Assembly (NCBI RefSeq): GCF_022808935.1 | Contig: NZ_JAKZFR010000001.1 | Span: 434,001-498,000 of the forward strand | Origin: Geothrix sp. SG200 | GTDB lineage: Bacteria; Acidobacteriota; Holophagae; Holophagales; Holophagaceae | Length of the DNA stretch: 64,000 nt | Reading direction: 5' to 3' | Shown here: piece by piece, positions 34,576-42,349 of the stretch | How the letters are laid out: each line of letters starts with the position of its first letter | How positions within the stretch are numbered: position 1 is the stretch's first letter | Notes under the pieces: model-generated | The model's input: the letters and a program-made list of their open reading frames with translations, nothing else | What the model was told of the DNA's origin: nothing | Database searches by the model: none | Program-made: the position numbers and the translations under genes

Positions 34576-34857
34576 GTGATCTTCAAGCGGAATGAGGGAT
34601 CGGATCCCGGGGAACGGGCCCTGTGGGGCGACCTCATGTCCCTGGGCCTCACCTTTCCCATCTGCATCGCCCTGGGGTTCTTCCTCGGGCGCTGGATCGG
34701 CGGGCGGTTCGGCCACGCGGCGGCGGGGCAGTGGGTGGGCCTGGTCTGGGGCATCGTCACGGCCTTCTGGGAGCTCTACAAGGTGAACCAGCGCATGGCG
34801 AAGCGGGATGCCGAGGAGCTGAAGCGCCTCAAGCATGGGAAGGACCGCCATGAGTGA
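34576..34857 (+). CDS. AtpZ/AtpI-like small membrane protein of the ATP synthase locus
   Basis: Protein of 93 aa with two predicted helices: LMSLGLTFPICIALGFFLGR and HAAAGQWVGLVWGIVTAFWE. The GxxxGRWIGG turn and charged C-terminus match the AtpZ (F0F1 ATPase subunit, gene 1) family, thought to help assembly or ion supply to the c-ring. The start is GTG 34576, preceded by a weak GGGG site. The next gene overlaps by eight bases. Confidence 0.75.
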   Translation: MIFKRNEGSDPGERALWGDLMSLGLTFPICIALGFFLGRWIGGRFGHAAAGQWVGLVWGIVTAFWELYKVNQRMAKRDAEELKRLKHGKDRHE

Positions 34858-35266
34858 GGGCGGGGGCAGGGGCCAGGTCATGGACGAGGGCGAGGACCAT
34901 CTCCGCCGGGTGACCTGGGCCATGGTGGCCCTGGGCCTCCTGGGCGTTCTCCTCTGGGGGTTTCTGCGCTCCTGGACCGCGGCCCTGGCCTTCGGCGTGG
35001 GGGCCCTGGCCAGCCTGGGCTTCTGGGCGCTCCACCGCTACCTGACGGCCCGCATGTTGACGCCGTCGGTGCGCCGGAGATGGCTCTACGGCTTCCTGTC
35101 CATCGGCAAACTGGCGTTGATCGCGCTGGTGCTGCGTGGGATGATGGGGAGATACCCGGCGGAAGCCCTGCCGCTGGCCATGGGAGTGCTTCTCTTTGTG
35201 GCCGGTATCCTGCTGGAAGCCCTCCGCCTGGCCTTCCAGAAACCTGAAGCCACGCCGCCTGATTGA
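34850..35266 (+). CDS. AtpI-like ATP synthase protein I
   Basis: Protein of 138 aa with four predicted helices (for example VTWAMVALGLLGVLLWGF and LPLAMGVLLFVAGILLEALR). It occupies the position of AtpI/uncI, which helps c-ring assembly; sequence similarity is low, so the assignment depends mainly on size, topology and place between atpZ and atpB. ATG 34850, overlapping the previous stop, has GGAAGGA upstream and is preferred to 34835. Confidence 0.68.
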   Translation: MSEGGGRGQVMDEGEDHLRRVTWAMVALGLLGVLLWGFLRSWTAALAFGVGALASLGFWALHRYLTARMLTPSVRRRWLYGFLSIGKLALIALVLRGMMGRYPAEALPLAMGVLLFVAGILLEALRLAFQKPEATPPD

Positions 35267-35278
35267 GGTCCGACCGAG

Positions 35279-36010
35279 ATGGAACACCACGCATCATTGC
35301 TCGCCCAGTGGCTTACCCAGGTCCTGCACCTGTCGCAGCACCCCTGGCCCGGGTTCGCCCACGGGGCGGCCCTGTCCATTCTCGAGCGCTACGACCATCT
35401 GCTGAACGCGGCCCTGGCGGCTCTGGTGACCATGCTCTTCACGGCCGTGGTCCGGAAGAACCTCTCCCGGATCCCCGGCCCCCTCCAGCAGATGTTCGAG
35501 GGCGTGGTCGAGTGGCTCAAGGGCATGATAAACGACAACATCGCCCACCACGGGGAGAAGTACCTGCCCTTCATCGGGACGATGGCGCTCTTCGTCTTCT
35601 TCAACAATCTCTTCGGCCTCCTGCCCGGCCTCAGCCCTGGCACCAGCAACTGGAACGTGACGCTGGGCGCGGCCCTCGTGGTGTTCGGCTACTACAACTT
35701 CCATGGGATGAAGGAACAGGGCTTCCTGAAGTACTGGGCCCACTTCGCCGGCCCCATCTGGTGGCTGTCGATCCTGATGTTCCCGCTGGAGATCCTGGGC
35801 CTGCTCAGCCGCATCCTCAGCCACTCCCTCCGTCTCTTCGGCAACATCGCCGGCGAGCACGTGGTGGCCGGCATCTTCTTCGGCCTGATGCCCATCCTCC
35901 TGCCGGTGCCCATGATGTTCCTGGGCCTGTTCTTCGGGCTCATCCAGACCTTCGTGTTCACCATGCTGGCCACCATCTACTTGAGTGGTGCCGTCTCCCA
36001 CGAGCATTAG
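35279..36010 (+). CDS. atpB: ATP synthase F0 subunit a
   Basis: Proton-channel subunit of F0, 243 aa with five to six helices. The essential Arg lies in LSHSLRLFGNIAGEHVV, and FVFFNNLFGLLPGLSPGTSN is the other family block. The C-terminal helix is FGLIQTFVFTMLATIYLSGA. It starts 12 bases after the AtpI-like gene with a GAGGT site. atpE follows after a 172-base structured spacer. Confidence 0.95.
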   Translation: MEHHASLLAQWLTQVLHLSQHPWPGFAHGAALSILERYDHLLNAALAALVTMLFTAVVRKNLSRIPGPLQQMFEGVVEWLKGMINDNIAHHGEKYLPFIGTMALFVFFNNLFGLLPGLSPGTSNWNVTLGAALVVFGYYNFHGMKEQGFLKYWAHFAGPIWWLSILMFPLEILGLLSRILSHSLRLFGNIAGEHVVAGIFFGLMPILLPVPMMFLGLFFGLIQTFVFTMLATIYLSGAVSHEH

Positions 36011-36015
36011 CGTCG

Positions 36016-36054
36016 TCCGGGGGGCGCCCGCTTGGCGGGCGACGGCCCCCCGGA
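36016..36054 (+). promoter_or_regulatory. Strong hairpin in the atpB-atpE spacer
   Basis: An outer 9 bp stem, TCCGGGGGG / CCCCCCGGA, encloses an inner 6 bp stem, GCCCGC / GCGGGC. No T-run follows, so it does not look like a terminator. It starts six bases after the atpB stop. It may be a processing or stability element separating the a-subunit message from the far more abundant c-subunit message. Confidence 0.5.
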
Positions 36055-36182
36055 ACCCCCCGATGCGAGTCTCCGGCAAACCCTGATCCCCGCATCCGCC
36101 CTTCCGGGCAAGGCCATCCGCCGTTTCCCCTTCACCGTCCGCGGGATTCCGAACCCTTCGGGCACCACTTAGGAGCACCACC

Positions 36183-36482
36183 ATGAAGAAGTTCCTCACC
36201 ACCGCCTTCCTGTTCACCCTGGCCGCCGTCGCCTTCGCGCAGGGTGCCCCCGCCGCTGCCACGAAGAGCCTCTTCGAGGGCCAGTTCACCGCCCACATCG
36301 CCCTCGCCATCGCCGCCGCCGGCTGCGGTCTGGCCCAGGGCAAGGCCGTGGTCGCCGCCTGCGAGGGCGTGGCCCGCAACCCCCAGGCCGCCGGCAACAT
36401 CCGCACCACCATGATCATCGGCCTGGCCCTCATCGAGGCCCTCGTGATCTACGTGCTCGTGGCCGCGTTCGCCATCAAGTAG
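36183..36482 (+). CDS. atpE: ATP synthase F0 subunit c with signal-like N-terminus
   Basis: c-ring proteolipid, 99 aa. Residues 1-20 ([20 protein letters not shown]) look like a cleavable signal peptide, as reported for some other phyla. The hairpin of two helices follows: [20 protein letters not shown] with the polar RNP loop, then [17 protein letters not shown] with the ion-binding Glu. The residues after that Glu are Ala-Leu, not the Ser-Thr of Na+-binding c subunits, so proton coupling is more likely, although a Gln is kept in helix 1. AGGAG precedes the ATG. The F1 and b subunits are not in this cluster. Confidence 0.95.
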   Translation: MKKFLTTAFLFTLAAVAFAQGAPAAATKSLFEGQFTAHIALAIAAAGCGLAQGKAVVAACEGVARNPQAAGNIRTTMIIGLALIEALVIYVLVAAFAIK

Positions 36483-36501
36483 GATCGAAGCGGTTTCAGA
36501 A

Positions 36502-36537
36502 ACGGGGCGTTCCTTTTCCGGGGCGCCCCGTTTTTTT
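36502..36537 (+). terminator. Rho-independent terminator after atpE
   Basis: Stem ACGGGGCG / CGCCCCGT with a 14-base loop region and seven T directly after it (36531-36537), 20 bases after the atpE stop. It closes the partial ATP synthase cluster. Confidence 0.88.
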
Positions 36538-36566
36538 ATGATTCATACTGAGGAAAGTCGGTAAAG

Positions 36567-37748
36567 ATGCTGGACGTCATGCGCCACCATGCCCTATTTC
36601 CCATGCCGCCGGAGGTCACCCAGGTGATCCTTGGCGGGGGGTCGCCCATCGACCTCGAGGGTCTGCGCATCCAGTCCTCCGACGAGGCCTGGACCTTCGC
36701 CCTCAACTACGGCTACGACATGAGCGTCCCCGCTCAACGGGCCAAGGTCGTGAAGATCTACGAGGACGCCATCGACTTCCTCGAAGGGGTGGTGCTGGAA
36801 GGCACGAATCTGCATGTTCCGAACGAGCTGCGGGCCGTCGGGGACCCCCTCGACCTTCTGGTCTGGGCTTCGGAACGTCCGCGTACGCTCAGTGGCCGCT
36901 GGGCCTGCGCGATCCTGCGGGTGATGCACACCCTCTTCCATGTGGACCACAACGTGAACCTCCGGTATCTCCCGGAGATCCAGCGCCAGGTGTTCAGCCG
37001 CTACGACCAGTTCCTGGTGTGCGAGGAGGGGCGCTGGCTGCTGCGGGGCGCCTACGAGGTGCCGCTCGTGGCCGTGGAGCGAAAGGAGAACAAGGACCGC
37101 GTCTCCATGCTCCTGAAGATGCTCCACAAGCCCGAGAACGTCGCCGAGACCATCTACGACCAGATCGGCATCCGGTTCGTGGCCGAGGACCGCCTGGGCG
37201 TGCTCATGGCCATCCGCTTCCTGCTGGACCACCACGTGCTGATGCCCACCCACATCAAGCCCAGCCGCAGCCGGAACCTGATGATCGACCTGAACGCCCT
37301 GGCCGCCTGGACGGAGACCCTGCCGCCCCTGTTCCAGATCCAGGATCTGAGCCCCGAAGAACGGCAGACTCTCAGCGGCACGCTGGCCCTCAAGACCGGC
37401 GGCATTGAACAGAACCCGTTTTCCAGCAAGGATTATTCAGCCATCCAGTTCACGGCGCGCACCCTGATCCGCCTCCCGGGCCCCGGCGCCTCCGTGCTTG
37501 AAACCCTCCAGGACCGCCTCCGGGGCCTGGGACACGAGGACCTGGCGGAACTCGCCCGGATTCCAGAGTTGATCCAGGAACAGGAGGAGTTTACTTTCTT
37601 CTTCGCACACGAAGTCCAAGTGATGGAACAATCAGGGTTTCAAAGCTCACGTTCAGGTCCAGCATCCCATTCGGAATACAAGCAACGCCAGCGTGACGCT
37701 GCGCGCCGGAGAGTGCTTCAGGGAATTCTTCAGGAGGAGCCATGTTGA
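36567..37748 (+). CDS. RelA/SpoT-like protein of unusual type (TIGR04552-like)
   Basis: Protein of 393 aa of no certain function. Residues about 170-235 match the (p)ppGpp synthetase core pattern: a basic patch ERKENKDR, then SMLLKM (compare SxxxKM in RelA), then IYDQIGIRFVAED (compare FDLIxIRxV, with the metal-binding Asp) and a spaced MP before a Lys/Arg segment. The usual NGYxSxH loop is not obvious and the later Glu of IEIQIRT appears changed (AIQFTART). It may bind nucleotide without making alarmone. From memory it resembles TIGR04552 proteins; not checked. Its last seven bases overlap the STAS gene. Confidence 0.6.
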   Translation: MLDVMRHHALFPMPPEVTQVILGGGSPIDLEGLRIQSSDEAWTFALNYGYDMSVPAQRAKVVKIYEDAIDFLEGVVLEGTNLHVPNELRAVGDPLDLLVWASERPRTLSGRWACAILRVMHTLFHVDHNVNLRYLPEIQRQVFSRYDQFLVCEEGRWLLRGAYEVPLVAVERKENKDRVSMLLKMLHKPENVAETIYDQIGIRFVAEDRLGVLMAIRFLLDHHVLMPTHIKPSRSRNLMIDLNALAAWTETLPPLFQIQDLSPEERQTLSGTLALKTGGIEQNPFSSKDYSAIQFTARTLIRLPGPGASVLETLQDRLRGLGHEDLAELARIPELIQEQEEFTFFFAHEVQVMEQSGFQSSRSGPASHSEYKQRQRDAARRRVLQGILQEEPC

Positions 37749-38080
37749 ACATCCAGACCCGCCAAGAAGGCACCGCTTCCGTGGTGTCGATCCAGGGCAA
37801 GGTCAACTTCGAAGTGACCGCCCAGCTGCGGGATGTGATCCGGGAAACGGTGGCCACGGCCCAGCCCAAGCTCCTGGTGATCAACCTGGAGGGCGTCAGC
37901 TTCATTGATTCCTCGGGCCTGGGCCTGCTCGTCGCGGCCCGGAACAGCGTGGACAAGTCCGGCGGCAAGCTCCACCTGTCCTGCCTTCCGGCGCCGGTGA
38001 AGAAGACCTTCGACCAGACGAACCTCACCAACTACTTCTCCATCTTCGCCACGGAGCAGGACGCCCTCCGCGGGGCGTGA
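37742..38080 (+). CDS. STAS-domain anti-sigma factor antagonist
   Basis: Single STAS domain of 112 aa, SpoIIAA/RsbV type. GGVSFIDSSGLGLLVAARNS-like sequence (here GVSFIDSSGLGLLVAARNS) holds the phosphorylatable Ser (about residue 57 or 58). In partner switching, the unphosphorylated form binds the anti-sigma kinase and frees a sigma factor or other target. No anti-sigma kinase is adjacent. It overlaps the RelA/SpoT-like gene by seven bases, and a phosphatase that could act on it is encoded 32 bases downstream. Confidence 0.92.
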   Translation: MLNIQTRQEGTASVVSIQGKVNFEVTAQLRDVIRETVATAQPKLLVINLEGVSFIDSSGLGLLVAARNSVDKSGGKLHLSCLPAPVKKTFDQTNLTNYFSIFATEQDALRGA

Positions 38081-38112
38081 CGGCCCCGCAGGGGCCTTCC
38101 TGAAGGGTCTGC

Positions 38113-39279
38113 ATGGCCAAGGGCGTGGTCCTGGTGGTGGATGATGAAGCGCCCATCCGGGACATCCTCAGCTTCTACCTCAAGCGGGCGGGCTACCAGG
38201 TCCTGACCGCGGGCCACGGCGTGGAGGCGATCGCAGAGATGACCCGCCTGAAGCCGGACCTCATCATCTCGGACCTTCGCATGCCCGAGATGTCCGGGGA
38301 CGAGCTGTGCAAGCGGGTGAAGAGCGATCCCGCCACCCAGGACGTCTACTTCATCATCCTCTCGGCCCTGGACGGGACGGCCTCGCGCATCGGCAGCCTC
38401 AGCATCGGCGCCGACGACATGATTCCCAAGCCCTTCCACGCCCAGGAGGTGCTGGCCAAGGTGGATTCCACCTTCCGCCTCATCGGGATGCAGAAGGAGA
38501 TCAGGCGCCAGAACAAGGAGCTGACCGCCTTCCAGGAGCGGGTGCAGGAGGAGATGGAGCTCGCCGCCGCGCTCCAGATGGGCCTGCTGCCCAAGCTTCC
38601 CGGCGAGGGGCCCGGGGTGCGCTACACCCACTGCTACCTGCCGGCCGCCGGCATCGGCGGGGACATCTACGCGGTCCTGCCGCTGCCGGACGGCAGCACG
38701 GCCATGATGATCGCCGACGTGAGCGGCCACGGCGTCACCGCCGCGCTCATCTCCGCCATGGTGAAGACCTCCTTCGAGAACCAGGTGCGGCTGGGCGGTG
38801 AGCCCCTGGCCTGGGCCACGGGCATGAACGAGGACCTGTGCCGCTCCACCCTGGCCGAGCAGTTCGCCACGGCCTGGCTGGGTCGCCTGGACCCGGCCAC
38901 GAACCGCATCCGCTACGTGGCGGCCGGCCACTGCGCGCCGCTGCGCATCGTGCGGGGGTCCCAGGGGGGGCTCCAGCGCTCCGAGGTGTTGCGGGGCAAG
39001 GGGTTCATGCTGGGGCTGGACGTCCAGCTGCCCTTCATGGAGCACGACGCGGAGTTCCTCCCCGGGGACCGCCTGGTGCTGTACACGGACGGCCTGGTGG
39101 AGGTGGAGCGGGAGGACCGCACCATGCTCGAGGAGGCCGGACTGCGCCGCATCTGCGCCGAGCTGCCCGCCGGGGCGGAGGACGCCGCGGCCGCGATCAT
39201 CGCCCAGACCCGGAGCTTCAACGCCCCGGCGCCCTTCGTGGACGACGTGACGCTCGTGGTGCTGGACCGCAGGGGCTAG
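38113..39279 (+). CDS. Response regulator with PP2C (SpoIIE/RsbU) phosphatase output
   Basis: Protein of 388 aa. Residues 1-125 form a CheY-like receiver: acidic pocket VVDDE, phospho-acceptor Asp in IISDLRMP and Lys in PKPF. A short coiled coil (EIRRQNKELTAFQERVQEE) links to a PPM/SpoIIE phosphatase domain with metal-binding GGDIYAV, IADVSGHG and the C-terminal VDDVTLVVL. It probably dephosphorylates the upstream STAS protein in response to a histidine kinase encoded elsewhere. In the first metal motif the usual GGDYYD has Ala for the last Asp. Confidence 0.92.
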   Translation: MAKGVVLVVDDEAPIRDILSFYLKRAGYQVLTAGHGVEAIAEMTRLKPDLIISDLRMPEMSGDELCKRVKSDPATQDVYFIILSALDGTASRIGSLSIGADDMIPKPFHAQEVLAKVDSTFRLIGMQKEIRRQNKELTAFQERVQEEMELAAALQMGLLPKLPGEGPGVRYTHCYLPAAGIGGDIYAVLPLPDGSTAMMIADVSGHGVTAALISAMVKTSFENQVRLGGEPLAWATGMNEDLCRSTLAEQFATAWLGRLDPATNRIRYVAAGHCAPLRIVRGSQGGLQRSEVLRGKGFMLGLDVQLPFMEHDAEFLPGDRLVLYTDGLVEVEREDRTMLEEAGLRRICAELPAGAEDAAAAIIAQTRSFNAPAPFVDDVTLVVLDRRG

Positions 39280-39287
39280 ATTTCCGC

Positions 39288-40223
39288 CTAGATCTCCGCG
39301 AGGGTGGCGGCGATGCCGGCCTCCAGCTCCGTGAAGGGGGCGGTGTAGCCCGTGGCGCGCAGGCTGCGCACGTCCGCCTGGGTGAAGCTCTGGTACTTCC
39401 CTCGCAGGGCGTCGGGGAAGGGGATGTACTCGATGCGGCCCTGCCCCAGGTGGGCGATGAGGGTCTTCGCGATGTCGTTGAAGCTGCGGGCCTTCCCGGT
39501 GCCCGCATTGACGATGCCCTTGGCCATGGCTCCGCCGCCGAAGTGCAGGTTGATGGCCACGATGTCGCCCACGAAGATGAAATCGCGCCGCTGCTCGCCG
39601 TCGCCGTAGCCCTCCGTGCCCTCGAAGAGGCGGCAGACGCCCTCCTCCTTCAGCTGGCGCAGGAGCTGGTGCAGCACGGACATCATGCGGCCCTTGTGGC
39701 CCTCCCGGGGGCCGAACACGTTGAAGTAGCGCAGGCCCACCACGGGGCTCTGGATGGCGGCCATCAGGCTCCGCACGTGCTGGTCGAAGGCCAGCTTGGA
39801 GTATCCGTAGACGTTGAGGGGGCCCTCGTTCGCCGGCACCGGCTCGAAATCCGTACTGGCGCCGTAGGTGGCCGCGCTGCTGGCGTAGACCAGGGGCGTC
39901 TTCCGAGCCAGGCACCAGTGGAGCAGGGCCTTCGAGTCCCCGTAGTTGTTCTCCATCATGTAGCGGCCGTCGGTCTCCATGGTGTCGGAGCAGGCGCCGT
40001 TGTGGAACACGGCCTCGGGCCGCAGGTCCAGGGTGCCCGCATCCAGCCGGGCCCGGAACTCCCGCTTGTCCATGTAGTCCGAGAGGGTCAGGTCCGCCAG
40101 GTTCCGGGCCTTCTCCGCCCGGGCCAGGTTGTCCACCACGAGGATGTCCGTGTGTCCCCGGCGGTTCAGCTCCCGCACCAGGTTGCTGCCCACGAATCCC
40201 GCGCCGCCCGTGACGATGAACAT
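39288..40223 (-). CDS. hldD: ADP-L-glycero-D-manno-heptose 6-epimerase
   Basis: Last step in making the ADP-heptose used for the LPS inner core. The 311 aa SDR epimerase has the Rossmann motif GGAGFVGSNLV, SSAATYG with the catalytic Ser/Thr region, and Tyr-x3-Lys in YGYSK. The heptose-epimerase pattern ACSDTME and GRMMSVLHQL supports HldD over other sugar epimerases. ATG 40223 starts exactly at the Rossmann strand (MFIVTGG); the longer frame is not supported. It is convergent with the PP2C gene, eight bases apart. Confidence 0.9.
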   Translation of the reverse strand: MFIVTGGAGFVGSNLVRELNRRGHTDILVVDNLARAEKARNLADLTLSDYMDKREFRARLDAGTLDLRPEAVFHNGACSDTMETDGRYMMENNYGDSKALLHWCLARKTPLVYASSAATYGASTDFEPVPANEGPLNVYGYSKLAFDQHVRSLMAAIQSPVVGLRYFNVFGPREGHKGRMMSVLHQLLRQLKEEGVCRLFEGTEGYGDGEQRRDFIFVGDIVAINLHFGGGAMAKGIVNAGTGKARSFNDIAKTLIAHLGQGRIEYIPFPDALRGKYQSFTQADVRSLRATGYTAPFTELEAGIAATLAEI

Positions 40224-40290
40224 GCCCGACTCCTCTTCTCCAACAGGATACCGGCTTCGTCGTCGCCCAAATTCACTGGCCGACGGCATC

Positions 40291-40342
40291 AGGGGCCGTA
40301 ACGGAGTGCCCCGGCCTGGCCAGGCGCTCCGCAACGGCCCCT
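40291..40342 (-). terminator. Hairpin at the end of the DMT transporter gene
   Basis: AGGGGCCGT pairs with ACGGCCCCT, with an inner CGGAG / CTCCG stem and a GC-rich loop. It overlaps the stop codon of the transporter gene and stands upstream of hldD. There is no clear T-run, so termination is only likely. Confidence 0.5.
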
Positions 40343-41291
40343 AACCGATGGCCTCTTCGGCCTCCGGCCGCTGGAACCGCTTCAGCAGTCTCGGTCCCAG
40401 CTCGGCCACGAAGGTGGCGGCGAAGATCAACAGGCCGCCGGCGAGCTGCGTTGGGCTGAGGTGCTCCCGGATGCCCGGGACGAAGCCGCTGACGGAGATG
40501 GCCAGCGTCCAGACCGGTTCGAGGCTGAACAGGATGGCGCTCTCCGTCGCCCCCAGACGGGCCTGCATGGTGCTCTGCACGTAGAAGGCGAGGGTGGTGG
40601 CCAGCAGTCCCATGAAGCCCAGGGAGACCCAGGTGCCTGCGTGGGCGAGGGCGGCGCCGGACCCCTGGAAGCTGTGCGGCGCCGGGAGGGCCAGCGTGAT
40701 GGCCAGGGAGATCGCCCCCGTGACGGCCACCTGGATGAAGGCCAGCACCCACCCGGAGGACCGGCGTGAGAAGTGGGCTGTCATCACGATGTGGAAGCCG
40801 CACAGCACCGCCGCCAGGAGCGTCTCGGAATCGCCCCGGGTCCAGCCCCCCCAGGCCGCGCCGGGAACCCGGACGAGCAGCACCAGGCCCGTGACGGCCA
40901 CCAGGGCGGCCAGCCCGTGCGACGCCCGCAGGCGGTCGCCGGCCAGCAGCGCCACCAGCGGGGTGAAGATGACGTAGAGTCCCGTGATGAAGCCGGACTT
41001 GGACGGCGAGGTGAACCGGAGGCCGTCGGTCTGCACCCAGAAGATGGCGGCCAGCACGAGCCCCAGCCAGAGGCCGTCCAGGGCGTCCCGGCGCCGGATG
41101 GGCACCCGCAGCACCAGCAGCATCAGGCCCAGCCCCGCGGTCCCGATGGCGAAGCGCAGGGTCAGCAGGGTCCCCACCGAAAGGCCCGCCTGGAGGCAGT
41201 ACTTGGTGGCGGGGAAGCCGCCGCCCCATACGGCCGCGATGGAGGCCATGGCGAAGACGGCGATGAGGTGCGACCTGCGGGATTCCGGCAT
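40341..41291 (-). CDS. EamA/DMT-family transporter
   Basis: Inner-membrane drug/metabolite transporter of 316 aa with ten predicted helices in two EamA halves. The first half has AAVWGGGFPATKYCLQAG and SGFITGLYVIFTPLVALL, the second LGFMGLLATTLAFYVQS followed by LFSLEPVWTLAI; these are family signatures. The substrate cannot be inferred. It is a single gene between the DUF1573 gene and hldD, with a hairpin at its end. Confidence 0.9.
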   Translation of the reverse strand: MPESRRSHLIAVFAMASIAAVWGGGFPATKYCLQAGLSVGTLLTLRFAIGTAGLGLMLLVLRVPIRRRDALDGLWLGLVLAAIFWVQTDGLRFTSPSKSGFITGLYVIFTPLVALLAGDRLRASHGLAALVAVTGLVLLVRVPGAAWGGWTRGDSETLLAAVLCGFHIVMTAHFSRRSSGWVLAFIQVAVTGAISLAITLALPAPHSFQGSGAALAHAGTWVSLGFMGLLATTLAFYVQSTMQARLGATESAILFSLEPVWTLAISVSGFVPGIREHLSPTQLAGGLLIFAATFVAELGPRLLKRFQRPEAEEAIG

Positions 41292-41358
41292 CCTTCCAGG
41301 CTATCGCCCCACCCGGGATGGGCGAAGGAGGAATCGCGAAGTCTTTGACGTTCTGCTG

Positions 41359-42321
41359 TTATTTTAAGATCGCAGCCAGGCGGATCGTCAATTCCGGCTG
41401 GTTCGGGTCGTCGGTGGTCAGGGACAGGACTTCGCTGTACCGCCCGGCCTTCAAGGAGGCGGGCAGCACCACGGACAGCTCCTGGCTGGCGGAACGCTGG
41501 CCCAGGCCCTCCACTCGGACGCCCGTGAGGGAACACCGGGTTCCGGTGACGCGGAAGGCATGGCCGTCCGCCTGCTTGAGGGCGAGCTTCTGCCGCAGCT
41601 CTTTGCCGGCCGCGTCCTGGAAGACCAGCTCGACCGGCGTGGCCTGGATCGAGGGCTTCAGCTCCCACTGGATGTTCAGGCCCATCTGGCTCATGCGGGG
41701 GTTCGTGAAGTGCACCGTGGCCTGTTCCACGCCGCGGAACCGGCCGGCGGGCACTTTGCGGCCGTCGAAGGCGACTTCCAGGACCAGGTCCTTGCCCTCC
41801 TGCCGGTAGGCGAAGGCGAGGAAGGGGGCCCCAGGAGCCTTCACGTCCACGATCTGGACCGGCTCGCCGTTGCCGCTGGCGTAACGGACTGTGCTGCGCG
41901 AGGTGGCGGACTTGGGGGCGTTGTGGAAGTAGACGGATTCAACCGAGGGCATGATCTCCTGCACCACCTCGGCCTCGAGGGTCAGGCTGGTGGCCGGAGC
42001 CTTCGGATCGTTGCAGACCACCTCAATGGACTTGCGCACGCCGCCCTTGAGGCCCCGCGGATCGAAGGTGGCCTCCAGGTCGGTGCTCTCGCCCGGCGCG
42101 ATGGACCACTTGCCGATGACCGTGGCCGTGCAGCCGCAGCTGGGCCGCACCTGGGTGATGCTCAGGATGGCGTTGCCGGTGTTGGTCACGCGGTACTTCG
42201 CGGCCACCTTCCGGTCCGGCGTGATGCGGCCGAAATCGTGGTGGGTCTTGTCGAAGTGGATGGCGGGGGCCTGGGCCATGAGCGTGACGGCGGCGCAGGC
42301 GAAGAAGAGGCGGCGGAGCAT
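41359..42321 (-). CDS. Exported DUF1573-domain protein
   Basis: Protein of 320 aa with signal peptide MLRRLFFACAAVTLMAQAPA. The N-terminal half is an immunoglobulin-like DUF1573 domain: HFDKTHHDFGRITPDRK, NTGNAILSITQVRPSCGC and WSIAPGES are typical. The C-terminal 200 residues contain further beta-rich sequence ending in an Ig-like strand pattern and are not a second clear DUF1573 copy. Function unknown; a periplasmic or surface adhesion-type scaffold is the usual guess. It is 28 bases downstream of the heptosyltransferase gene on the same strand. Confidence 0.85.
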   Translation of the reverse strand: MLRRLFFACAAVTLMAQAPAIHFDKTHHDFGRITPDRKVAAKYRVTNTGNAILSITQVRPSCGCTATVIGKWSIAPGESTDLEATFDPRGLKGGVRKSIEVVCNDPKAPATSLTLEAEVVQEIMPSVESVYFHNAPKSATSRSTVRYASGNGEPVQIVDVKAPGAPFLAFAYRQEGKDLVLEVAFDGRKVPAGRFRGVEQATVHFTNPRMSQMGLNIQWELKPSIQATPVELVFQDAAGKELRQKLALKQADGHAFRVTGTRCSLTGVRVEGLGQRSASQELSVVLPASLKAGRYSEVLSLTTDDPNQPELTIRLAAILK

Positions 42322-42349
42322 CGGGACCTCGTCGGGAAGAAGTGTGATT

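Noticed and set aside
36183..36482. Sodium-coupled ATP synthase
   Set aside because: Helix 1 keeps a Gln at a suitable place, but the residues after the ion-binding Glu are Ala-Leu, not the Ser-Thr needed for Na+ binding.
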